Assembly (NCBI GenBank): GCA_003550325.1
Contig: QKWP01000410.1
Location: 189,172 to 253,171 of the forward strand
Source: Gigaspora rosea
Lineage: Eukaryota; Glomeromycota; Glomeromycetes; Diversisporales; Gigasporaceae
Direction: 5' to 3'
DNA: 64,000 nucleotides
In this document: positions 25,205 through 36,115 of the stretch, piece after piece
Position numbering within the stretch: position 1 is the stretch's first letter
Layout of the letters: each line of letters begins with the position of its first letter
The notes under the pieces: generated by a model
The model's input: the letters and a program-made list of their open reading frames with translations, nothing else
Database searches by the model: none
Told to the model about the DNA's origin: nothing
Translations under genes and position numbers: made by a program

Positions 25205-25560
25205 TATGGTAATGTTTGAAGAGGACTTATAAAATCAAGAATAATTGACAGACTTTAAGAGTCGAGAATTTCATGGGAAAGTGGAATTAGACGTCTTATA
25301 TGGAAAAACTTTGCCAATCAAATTTCAAATCTTCACTGACGAAATTGATAATAAAGTTACATGTGAAGATTTACATCTATCCTTTAAATTATCCGATTGG
25401 TGGATTATTGTGTAATACATTAAGTTCTATCGAATAATATCAATAATCTTCTATACTAGTTATTTCCAAATAAAGTTCAATTGATTGATTTGACGAACGT
25501 AATCTGTAAGTCACCAGCCAATTAAGTAATCGATTGGACTAAATGCATACGTTTAAAGGT
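25205..25560 (-). promoter_or_regulatory. Upstream region of glycogen phosphorylase
   Basis: This is the 5' flank of the gene. On the gene strand a CCAAT-type motif (CCACCAATCGGA) lies about 190 bp before the ATG (around 25394-25405), and a second CCAAT occurs in the segment near 25540. The assignment rests on position and the motif alone; no transcription start can be placed. Confidence 0.3.
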
Positions 25561-28500
25561 GGAAATTGTACCAGTAGAGAAAAAAAAAAAAAAAAAAAAC
25601 ACTACCCAGGTTATTGTTATTCCGGGTAGGATTTTTATCGGAATATAGAAGGATAACATTTACCCGGTATAATGGCTAATTCTGTTACTTAATACTCATA
25701 ATAAATAATGCTTAAAATTAGTTTAGTGGGATCTTTTTATCGATACCGGTTAACTTACATGTGATCATGTTATGTCAAAAATATATATAATCTTTTATTA
25801 TTAAAAAATCTTGACTTGGTTATGCTTGAATATGTCAGATATAAAAAGATCTAAGATATCTATATTTTTTTTTTTTTAGTTTAGCCAAATGAATATAATA
25901 GGCAATATGGGCATTTAAATGTAACCAAATCGGCTTATCGAATGACGTCGATAATACGTACGTGATAAATAACTTCTACGTATCGATGAGCTAATTGTCA
26001 ATATATACAGACGTATCGACATTTATAAGGTGTATTAAAAATAACGATGATTAACTGATAAAGCTAATTTTCAATTTATAATTATAAATAATAAAGTGAT
26101 TTGAATTTAATTTCTATAAATGGCGTTCACTTCTTTTCTCTTGATACGTAAATATTTTGTTCTGGCAATTTATGTTTAAACTAATTCATATTTTACAGTA
26201 ACGTGTACCGGGTATTTACTGCAAAAAAAAAAAAAAAAATGAAATTTTTACATTATATACACTGATTTTTCTCAATCCACAATCGCCGAGTATTTGGAGC
26301 TGTTTTATTCCTGAAGCACCTGATAAAAAATTAATTGTATGATAAATCGAATGCGGTATATAACATGCTTGGTATGTTTAAATTTATGGGAGAACAGCTC
26401 TTGTCAGGCCTACCGAAAAAATTAATTAAAATTAATTTTTGCCATACGTCATACAATTAAAATCAATTAAAATTATCTGTTATCATAAAGAAACCCAATT
26501 AATGACGGAATAATTAATTGCAATTAAATTCAATTTTCTTTCATACTGTACCCGGTGTAACCTGATTTTTAAAAAGTGAAAATCAAAAATTACATGCATT
26601 CATAAGTAATAATCTTGACGGTGAATATATGATATGTAAGCTAAATTACGTAAAATTGCCTAATTATGGCTGCGCCATCAAATTAATTAATTGAGTTCGA
26701 AAAATTGCAACAAGTGATAGAGGTCCAGACGTCCTTTTTTTTATCAGAGTTGCACTTATTGGTCGAAACTTTGCATTGATTACTTGGAAAAAATAATTGT
26801 TCAAGTACTTCGCTCTTTTTACTTTATCGTTATAGATCTTCCGAATTATTACCTTATTACAGTACTTAATGCTAAAAATCGTCATCGCAAATAAAAAAGA
26901 CACTTTTTTGTGTTCTGTTGGTTTGTACTGTAGTAAATTCATAAAAAGAAGAAACAGAAATTGAAAGTGTCATAAATTGTTTTATCCTTTCGTTGATCCA
27001 TTGTTTTTTTTTTATTTTCGATTTGTAAAAAATTAATCACATTGAGGAAGATACGTGAGCATTCATATTGTCATCCATGCTATCAGTCTTTAACATCCAT
27101 ACTATCGGTTCTCAAAAATGGTTATAACGTTAATAACGCCATAATGTTTGAGCACTATCTCAATCACTAGCTAATCACATCAACCATGCTGCTTTAGAAC
27201 ACTCTTAGCCATTTTTAACTATATTACAAAGTTATAACCATCGTTAGGGTTCCAATATCCAATCTGGTTAACCATCCAACCGATCAGCCGAATCGAAAAA
27301 AAAGTCAACCGAATTGCAATTTTGACAAACCAATTTAAATATGCCAACTGGCTTCAAACAGGTCACCCGTTGAAAAATGGGTAATCTGATTTCTTTTATT
27401 ATGCCAATACTGCAACAATATTTTATATTACGGCATGTTTGTCAAATTTATCTAATTTTTTGTCCTCAAATTTAAGCTTTGGGAACAAAATTTATTATTG
27501 ATTTTCTAATATTGAACCCAAAAAAAATTTATTGGCACTCCGATCTATATCATAATAACAATGTGTAACAAACCAAATTGATTAATTAAAAGGAGCATAT
27601 CAGTTGATTTGTAGAATTAGTGTCTCTTTCATCAGCAAATTTATAATAGTGTAATCTTACGTAAGGTCTTACAAACCATAATATAAGCAAAATATTACAT
27701 AATATATTTCGAAATATTTCGAAATTTCAAATTTTTGAAATATTTCGAAAGTAATTTCAAAATATTTCGAAAAATGTTATGAAATATTTTGAACCCTTTT
27801 AAAATATTTTAGAACTAGGAAACCAAGCTGGATCAGTAGATCTATAACCTGAATCATGCATTAGACTGATTTTTCAAAATAGTTCAAAATAGTTTGATGA
27901 TGTTCAAATTCTGTACTACAAGATCAGATTAGATCTTTTGTTTATAATTAGATAGACTTCCAACATTTTCAAGAACACACAACTGATTTCTTTAGCAATT
28001 TCTAAATTTTCAGAAACACTTCTTTAGAGAAATGAGTGCAAGTTTTCACAAGTTTTTGCAAGTTTTTGCAAGTTCTTGCAAGGTTTTGCTTCATTTATTT
28101 TTTCGTTTCATGTTTTTTGTTTTTGGTTTTTTTTGTTTTATTTTTAAAATTTTTTTTATTAATTTATTCTATTTTGGCACTTTGCGAGAACAGAACCTTA
28201 CTTCCTGGTACGTTACAAGAAAACCAAGCCAGACTTTTCGGCACTTTGCGACTTTTTTGGCATTTTGCAAGAACATTAACCCAGTTTTTGCAATTTCTGA
28301 ATTTGCAAAAATGCGAACTCTTACTTTAAAGAAATGAAGATTTGGGGCTTCATTTTTTTTTATTAGTTTGCTTACACATTTTGTTTTTTTGTTTTTTTTA
28401 CTTATTTTTTTAATTTTTATTTTATTTTATTTATTTCTGACTTCTTTGACACTTTGCAATTTTCTCTGGCAATTTGCAAAAACACTAACACTTCTGAGAA

Positions 28501-29096
28501 ATATTTTTTATATTTTTTTTCACTTTGAAGTATTTAGAAAAAGAGAACAAAATGAAGATTATAGCCAAAACAAAAGAAGTAGTCAAAGTAAAGACAATAG
28601 AAACCAAAAAAGCGAAGATAATAGCTAACTGTGAGGTAAGTAAAAATAAGTGTGTAGAACTAGTTTTTTGTATATAGTAATAGAATTAAATGTGATGAAG
28701 TGCAAAAGTAGTTTAAAATATTTGTAATAATGTAAAAATAATACTATATAATAATGTAATATATAATAAAGTATATAGAATGTTGCTAACTATCACCCTA
28801 GGTGATATTATCTAGATCGGGAATCGACTCAGAAATCAGCTCGGACCAGGGTCGAAAGCCCAGATGGACAGCAATCATCATGTAATCATGTGATGCATAA
28901 TTACATACATATGCAAATTTTATATTTATCATATCAATTATAACTTTGAAGTTATTAATTTTAAAACGATAGCACATTTTACATTGTTTAAGAACTTCAT
29001 TATTCTATTAGCTACGCGTAACTATACACACCATACACAACTTTATTATAAACAATACATTGTATTACTTCACTTGCGCCTACAGGCAGTGTTGTC
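25561..29096. other. Intergenic; TACCCGG, TTTCGAAA and TTTTGCAAG word patches
   Basis: No convincing gene. Notable patches: 25565-25680 with CCCGGG-like words after a long poly-A; 26205-26560 with GTGTACCGGGTA and TGTACCCGGTGTA facing each other, perhaps a hAT-like element ends pair; 27245 onward beginning TAGGGTTCC then AACCGAAT-type words; 27705-27790 TTTCGAAATATTTCGAAA array; 28035-28310 TTTTTGCAAG and CACTTTGCAA words. The frame at 26664-26942 (minus) is open but unlike any protein I know. CACCCTAGGTGATAT lies at 28796. Confidence 0.4.
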
Positions 29097-29357
29097 ATGG
29101 GACACAGACACGGATGGCGGACAGTCCGGGACGGGACGTCTGGGACATGTCTGCCCAGAATTTTTTTTGTCCCAGACATTTTGCGACCAACACGTGATCA
29201 TCTACCAATAAAATTCGTATAATTCCGCAATTTGATTGGTTTTACCCGGCGGACATGTATCATGTTGGGACATTATTGCGGACATGTCCCGGACGTCCCG
29301 TCCCGGACTGTCCGCGTCCCTGAAAAATCGGCGGGACAATGTCCGTGTACAACACTG
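29097..29357. mobile_element. hAT-like miniature element built of GGGAC words
   Basis: Inverted termini CAGTGTTGT and ACAACACTG, flanked by CCTACAGG (29089-29096) and CCTATAGG (29358-29365), an 8-bp duplication with one mismatch; CAG ends and 8-bp duplications are typical of hAT. 261 bp. Subterminal DNA is strikingly G+C-rich for this genome and repeats GGGACG, GGACATGTCC and CGTCCCG in both orientations. Confidence 0.8.
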
Positions 29358-29365
29358 CCTATAGG

Positions 29366-30025
29366 GCTCACTTCGTCACACTGTAATCGCTTCGCTACGG
29401 CTATCGTCTCTGCTTCACTCTTTAACTAAATGCCCTAACTCTAACAGCTAACAAATAAATCCACCCTAACCCTAACTAAATAATTTACCCTAACCCTAAA
29501 TCTAAGCTATTCTAATTATAAATCTAGGTACTGAACAAACCAACTCAAGCTTTTTATAGCACCCAACGAATACGTTTTGTGACCACTAAGGTGAAATGAC
29601 GCTAACTCAACAAGATATGGGCACGTTGCAGTAGAAAGGGCCGAAACCTCCCCAAAAACCAAAATTGAGTTTTTACCATATTTAGGTAAATCTCAGTGTG
29701 AGCTACATTTTTCAATTATAAATGAAAACCTGTTTGCATAATAAAAAATCAAGGTAATGCGAATTTTTAAAAAAAAGTTACACAAAAAAATCGCAGTCTA
29801 AAAATAGCAAAGAGAAGCGAAAAATTGATCGACGTCTAAAAATATCTAACCAATAAATTTTCTCGTCCTAATAGATCGTAATTTTTTTTTATACAATAAT
29901 TTTTTTATACTGTACAATAATTTTTTTTTATACAATAATTTTTTTTTTTTCTTTAATAAGATCCGGATCTTATTTTGTAACACGAACTAGCACCCGGAAG
30001 GAAGATTGAGAGCTGAGCTATTAGG
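29366..30025. other. Intergenic; telomere-like CCCTAA strings
   Basis: Between 29430 and 29515 CCCTAACCCTAA-type strings recur three times with interruptions. At 29612-29645 the phrase ATGGGCACGTTGCAGTAGAA recurs inverted at 37933-37958 and 40727-40753. No gene seen. Confidence 0.4.
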
Positions 30026-30183
30026 TACTGTACAAGTCACTCTCGCTATAGTGAACCTTCATTATAATGGATCTCTTGTTATAGTGATGAACGGTTTAGA
30101 TAATAATCCTCTCAATATAGTGAATTATTAATTAGGCTCTCAATATGAAAATTCACTTTACTATAGCAAGAGTAACTTGTACT
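30026..30183. mobile_element. Mariner/Tc1-like miniature element with TA flanks
   Basis: Arms TACAAGTCACTCTCGCTATA and TATAGCAAGAGTAACTTGTA form an imperfect inverted repeat of about 28 bp, with TA at both outer ends. About 158 bp, no coding capacity, and internal repeats of CTCTCAATAT and TATAGTGA. Assignment to a TA-targeting superfamily is inferred from the flanks and size. Confidence 0.6.
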
Positions 30184-31075
30184 ATTTTTTTTTTTCTTTG
30201 GTTTTAATTCTTTTTCTTAATAAAGGCTAGCCTTTTTTTTTATAGCTTATCAACAAGATAGGGGCTGTGGTCGACTAGGATTATAGTTAGATCTACGTCT
30301 TTTGACTAAAATTAGTGCCGGTTAGATATTTAAATTTGGATAATAACTAGTTTAATAATAAGTCAAGTTTCTTTCATTAAAATCTGAATTGACATAGAGG
30401 TTGTACTTGAGCTGGACATTAAAGACTGACGATAAGTATTTGTTTTTTTTCTTACTTCCTTTGTCTAATTTTTTTTATTTTCTAACAAGAATTAACTTTT
30501 TTTTTGTAATCTGAACTTCGGAACAGGAAATTGATGCTGGAGCCTGGAACAAAGAATTACTATTGTAGGTAAAGTTGGATCTGTGAATATCTACGGTTGA
30601 AAATGAATATTCAATCAAAAAGCAAAGGTAAACTGGCGTAGTGATAAAAATGATAAGTACTATTTTTTCTTGGTTTGGTATTTACTTTATTTTCATAAAT
30701 AGAATTAATACATTCTTTCTATAGGTTTTGGTTTTGATAAAACAATTAATTTATGTTGGTCAATAGATATTGTTCTTGGGCAATGAATTGGTGACTAGCC
30801 TAATGATATGTATAGTTTTTTTTTTTTTGTTTTGTATTAGCTTTGTTCGATAGAATTAACATTTATTGCTTTTTATAGATCTGAATAAGAAATTAATATT
30901 AGAACTTGGAATTGATAATAGGATCTTTATAGCAACTGTACGTTGAAATTGAATTTTGTGAATTCTGGCTTGGAACCGTTAAAGAATCAATTGGATGTTT
31001 TGATAGATATCTAATATTTGCAATCCGAAAATAAAAAATGAACTAGGAGAACCCCCTTTGACAGCTAATGCCGAA
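30184..31075. other. Intergenic; diverged direct repeats and a hairpin
   Basis: Phrases near 30520 (GGAACAGGAAATTGATGCTGG) are echoed near 30885 in weaker form, suggesting old tandem duplication. At 31042-31090 ACTAGGAGAACCCCCTTTG pairs with CGAAGGGGGTTTTTCTAGT, a strong hairpin at the left edge of the large transposon. No gene seen. Confidence 0.35.
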
Positions 31076-31670
31076 GGGGGTTTTTCTAGTCCATTCCCCA
31101 AATGGTGTACTAGGTTGATGCTCAGATAATCATGTGTACTGATATCAAATTTGCAAATTTTTGAGAATTAAAAGAAAACAGTATGATATGGATGAACCAG
31201 ATCTAGTATAAAGATATAATATATCCCAATTTAAATTTGTACCATACCAATTTAGTTTTATATTATTACTATGGGTTAAAAATAGTGATGGCAGATTAGT
31301 ATGTTTTAAATAGGTATTTTACACCCTATACCATACGTTTCTGATTATCTATACTATATTGATATATTAATAATAAAAAAAATGAAAAGATAATGATACT
31401 GATTAACATTAATAATATAGTAGTTGTAAAGTTGAATCTTTTTTTTTTTAATAAACTTTAATTCTTATTTCGATTTTATTTAACACCTATTTTTTTTTTT
31501 TATTGCGCTTTTTATACTATTACCTATTCTATTTTGACAAACTACAGTATTTCATAAAATAACATTCATAAATAAAAAATTATAATATTTTAAACCAATT
31601 GTTATATTTGAATGTAAATATGAATTAAGATGAATTTATATATGAATCTTAATGCAAAGAAGGCATCATA
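31076..31670. repeat. Left long terminal inverted repeat
   Basis: Pairs with 35490-36115. The match begins near GGGGGTTTTT at 31076 and fades after AATCTTAATGCAAAGAAGGC at about 31646-31665. Small indels are spread along its length. Inverted, not direct, so this is not an LTR. Confidence 0.75.
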
Positions 31671-32347
31671 AATTGGATAAATGAATTTTAGAAAAAAGAC
31701 TTCCATGAAATAATAGAGCAATTTTAGTTAAAGTCAAAAATTACTTTTGAGGGTATACTATTGTGTTAACAGTTTTATATAGTAAAACAAAAAAATCTTA
31801 TTAGTCAATGAAATAAACAACTATAATAAAAGCACACATCAAAAAATTTTAACATAAATAAAAAAAAAATCAATAATCTTATCAGCTTTATATATAAATT
31901 AAATAATATAAATTATTGCAAATATAAAATTGCTTTATAAAAATAGCTATTATCTTAATAATTTATTTATAATAATTAATATAGCTAAAATATATAATAG
32001 AATAATATTTTTGTAATATATTGCTATTAAAATTAAATTTAAATATTTTTAATTTTAATTAAAATTAAATCTATACTAAATAAACTGAAGTTTTTTAATA
32101 ATTTGAGTATTTTTATTTTAAATACTATATTTTTAAATCAATTTAAATTGATTCTAAATCTATCAAAATTTTATTTTAATATAAGTATTTAAATTTTATA
32201 AAAAATGTTATTTTGTTAATAGTAAAATATATTAATTATTTTTAATTAAATTTTGAATAATAAATAATAAAAAATTATTCTATAATTTTTAAAATTGAAA
32301 TTATATTTAATTATTAAATTTTATATTATATTGATTTATAATTTTTT

Positions 32348-34690
32348 TTAATTTGATTTTTTTGGTTTTGGAATAGTTGGTAATGAACAATATTCATCTT
32401 GTTTTTGAGGATCTTTAATATGTTGAAGTATTTGTTCATATAAATACCATTGTCTTTTAGCTGATAATTCTGAAGAAAAAATTGGTAGTGGAAACCCTTC
32501 AATTTTAGTATTGTTTGATTTCATAATATTTATAATTTGTTTTTCTTCATCAATTGCTGTTTTAACTTCTACTTTACCTATATTATTTTTGTGTAATATA
32601 AAATGATGATATTTTAAAATATTAGGAATTGTTTTAAAATTTTTAAATAAAAATTCTGTCCAATTATAAAAGTTTACTGATTGAGTTTTATCTTTATTAT
32701 AAATTGTTTGTGCTTGATTAAATCCTCCATTTGTTGAATTTTCAACTACTTTTACTAAATCATCAAGATTATCAACTTCAGATTTTCGTAATTTTAATTT
32801 AATAAGACCAAAAAATCCATCTGGACTAAATTTAGTATGACCTGCTACCATAAATGAATAAGTAATTTGAGTATGCAATCCACATGCAACTCGCCATGCT
32901 AAATACATTATCATAGCATTATTTTTGTTTTGTCCAGCACAATTATCTGCATGAATAATTAAATTAGTTTCACCTAATCCATAATAAGTAAAATAATTAT
33001 GAACAAGTGATATAACTGTATTTGCTCCTTTTCAAATACTTTCTTCTTCTTTAATTAAATAATTTCACTAAAAATAAAATTTTTAATTAATATAACATTT
33101 TAATAAAAGTTTATTATAATATAACAAATATTTACTTGAATTGGAAATGCATCTTCACAAATTCCAAAAAGTTGAATATTATATAAAGATTTAAAATATA
33201 TACTTCCCTTTTAAAAAAATTGTTATTTTTTAATATATTATATAGTTAAATAAAATTTATTTATATTAAAATATAATTATACCTCTTGTTGTGAAGAATA
33301 TGGTATTTTTATTTGTTCAGCAAAGTCCCATGATATATGATTTTCAATATTAATAGAATTTGGTAAATTAGGTCAAGATAAATTTAGAAGTTGTTGTAAA
33401 GCAAGTTTTGTTGATTTAATACAATTTCTAAATATTAATTAATAAATTAAATTTAAATAATATATTATATTTAAAAATATTATATAAAATAAATACCTAT
33501 AATATTCTCTTTCTTTTTGAGCCCATTGAAAATGTTTATTCCATTCAGATATAAATAATTCAGTTTTTTCATTAGTCCAATATTTTGAATTAAAGCACAT
33601 TTGTTTACATTTAAAAAATAAATCACTTCGAGGAGAAAGAAATTTAATTTCAGGAATATATTTATTCCAAATACGCCAAAAAGTAGTTTTATGAATTATA
33701 TTTTGATTTTGATCTTCTTTTGCTGATTTATATAATTGATATAATGAAGCATAACTTTCACTAGAAGGAAGAAAAATTATTGATGAAGTATCTTGACGAA
33801 AATGTCGTCCTTTATTAATTAAAATTATTAATAATTAATTATATAGTATTATATAATAATATAATTATTTAAAAAATTAAATTATAAATACCTGGAGAAG
33901 GTAAACCATGAATATTTGCATAATTTATTATAAAAGTAATTATTTCTAATACTTTTTCAAATGGTATAGCAAAATTGCTAGTTTTTTCTTTTAATTTATG
34001 TATTCTTGGACTAATTCCTTGTTCTGTAAAATGAGATCGAATATTTTTCCAATATTTTTCTCCAATTCCATAAATTATTAAAAATGCCTCATTACAAATT
34101 TCTATTCCTTCAAAAATATATTTGTTATCAAGTCTATTACGTTTTTGATTTTGGGCAGTAGTTTCTTGTCGAATAGTTGCAGATAGTATTCCTAGCAAAA
34201 ACATATCTTTTTGATTATTATTTAAATTTTGAAATTTTTGATAATTTGCAATAGCATGTTCATGAGAAATTAAAGTTTGAAGACATTTTTTATTACAACA
34301 TATTATAGTTTGTAATTTTTTATATTGAGCTTCTTCATTTTTTTTATCTATATTTTTTGTAATATTTTGAATTAAATTATTATCATCTTCACTATCTTCA
34401 ATTTTATTATTTAAATAAATTTTTTTAAATTTATCTATTTGTTTATCAGTTAAAATAGATTCATTTAAAATTGATTCTTCCAAAATAGATTCATTTAAAA
34501 TAGAACTATTTGAAATATCAAGTTCATTAAATTTTTCTTGATTATAAAAATCTTGTTCAACTTCATTATCAAAAGATATTATTTCAATATTGGATTGATA
34601 AGTTGTTTGAAATTCTTCTATTTGTTGTTGTAAAGATGATAATTCTAAATAAGTATTATCAAAATCAAATAAAGTATGTGTTAAATCCAT
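32348..34690 (-). pseudogene. DUF7869-like transposon protein, five exons, three in-frame TGA
   Basis: Exons 34690-33892, 33809-33497, 33427-33283, 33207-33136 and 33067-32348, all introns GT-AG and 68-82 bp; total 2049 nt, 683 codons, no frameshift. The N-terminal 270 residues are acidic and Asn/Ser-rich with no fold I recognise. Then follow PSSESYASLYQLYKSAKED, FWRIWNKYIPEIKFLSPRSD, a short Cys segment (FKCKQMC), and the core: HADNCAGQNKNNAMIMYLAW and SFMVAGHTKFSPDGFFGLIK, which I recall as the DUF7869 signature (RNase H-like, transposase-derived; from memory, unchecked). Three TGA codons interrupt it: in exon 3 after LNLS, and twice in exon 5, at its first codon and before KGANTVISL. TGG is used normally for Trp, so decay is likelier than recoding. 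Confidence 0.75.
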
Positions 34691-35489
34691 TGTTAAATTT
34701 TTATAAAAATAGTTTATTAAAAAAATTTAAAATAATTTATTTTATTCAAAAATAATCTTTTTATATATTTTTTTTATTAATTATTAATTTATAATATTTA
34801 AAATTTATAATATACAGTACTATATATTCTTGAAATTACAGGTATAGATATTATTTCAAAATCAAACCCTAAAATACATGCACTTTATAGTAATTTTGCT
34901 TATATAATATTTTTTAATTGTTATATTAAAATACTTATATACATACGATAGCTATAAAGATTCTTTATAGTTATCACATGTTAACAATTTTAATATATTT
35001 GTTAATCATAAGATAGACTAATACAATAAAAACTTATATATCATCGGTACAGAAACTGGTATCTGTTATATTAATTATAAGATTCTTACAATTAAAAAAA
35101 TAGATATGTTATTTCAAAATAATATCTATAAATACTCAAAATAATTCACAAATATTTGTTATTTCAAGAATTATAATAAACAAACATTTTCTTATACAAT
35201 ATACTATAATAATTTATTAATTATCTTTTTATAATATAATATTTCAAATTCATCTATCTATCTGTTATACTAATTTGTTTAACAATAATCTCAAAACGAT
35301 GATTAGTAATTATTCTATCTATTTATTATAACAATCATAAATAACTATTATTAAATAACTATCTATCCATTACGCATAACATGACAATCTGCAATCAGTG
35401 ACTATTTCACATGAAAATATTTATAATATAAGATACTTCAAATTCAACTATATGCTAATTTATTATAACAATGATCTCATAAAACAAAA

Positions 35490-36115
35490 TACATAACACC
35501 TTTGTTGCTGTTAAGATTCACATATAAATTCAACTTAGTCCATATTTACATTTCAAATATAACAATTAGTTTAAAATATTATAATTCTTTATTTATGAAT
35601 GTTATTTTATAAAATACTGTAATTTATCGAAATAGAATAGGTAATTCATATATAATACAAGTATAAGAAGCACAATAAAGGTGCCAAATAGAAATCGAAA
35701 TGTAATAAAACAAAAAGATTCAACTTTACAACTACTGTATTATTAATGCTAATCAGTATGATTATCCTTTTTATTTTTTTTATTATTGATATCAGTTCAA
35801 TATGGTATGGATGATCATAAATGTATGGTATGGAGTGTAAAATACCTATTTAAAACCATACTAATCTGCCATCGCTATATTTTTAACCCAAAGTAATATT
35901 ATAAAACTAAATTGATATGGTACGAATTCTAAATTGAGGTATTTTATACACTCATACTGGATCTGGCCATCCAAACATACTGTTTTCTTTTAATTCACAA
36001 AATTTTGCAAACTGCAATAATTGATATCATTCGGTTCAATTTTTAGACAATCACATGATCATTCAAGCATCAATCTGGTACACATTTTTGGATTGATTGC
36101 CAAAAAAAAACCCCC
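35490..36115. repeat. Right long terminal inverted repeat
   Basis: Inverted partner of 31076-31670. Its inner edge lies about 800 bp upstream of the gene's ATG; that intervening DNA (34691-35489) is AT-rich and holds no further ORF. The outer edge ends AAAAACCCCC at 36115. Confidence 0.75.

Larger units (their letters stand above)
31076..36115 (-). mobile_element. About 5-kb DNA transposon with roughly 600-bp TIRs and a DUF7869-like gene
   Basis: The left arm (about 31076-31670) and right arm (about 35490-36115) are inverted copies agreeing at about four bases in five by eye. Exact shared blocks include GAATTAAAAGAAAACAGTAT, AATTTAGTTTTATA, GATGGCAGATTAGTATG, TAAATAGGTATTTTACAC, GTAGTTGTAAAGTTGAATC, TACCTATTCTATTT and AAAATAACATTCATAAATAAA. 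The arms enclose a single five-exon gene on the minus strand. The outermost bases appear to be GGGGGTTTTT on each end, but I could not find a target duplication, so the boundaries are approximate. Long TIRs around one gene suggest an autonomous or formerly autonomous DNA transposon of uncertain superfamily. Confidence 0.75.

Noticed and set aside
26664-26942. 92-codon minus frame
   Set aside because: Peptide resembles no family I know and flanks show no splice or gene structure; kept as intergenic.
28032-28628. Overlapping Phe-rich plus-strand frames
   Set aside because: Low-complexity T-rich DNA with TTTTGCAAG words; no conserved residues or start context.
28800-28880. Possible tRNA-like segment with GGGTCGAAAGCCC
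   Set aside because: No acceptor stem or complete cloverleaf could be formed around it.
32348-34690. TGA reassigned to tryptophan in the transposon gene
   Set aside because: The same gene uses TGG at many well-placed Trp positions and the two named host genes contain no in-frame TGA in conserved parts; mutation is the simpler reading.
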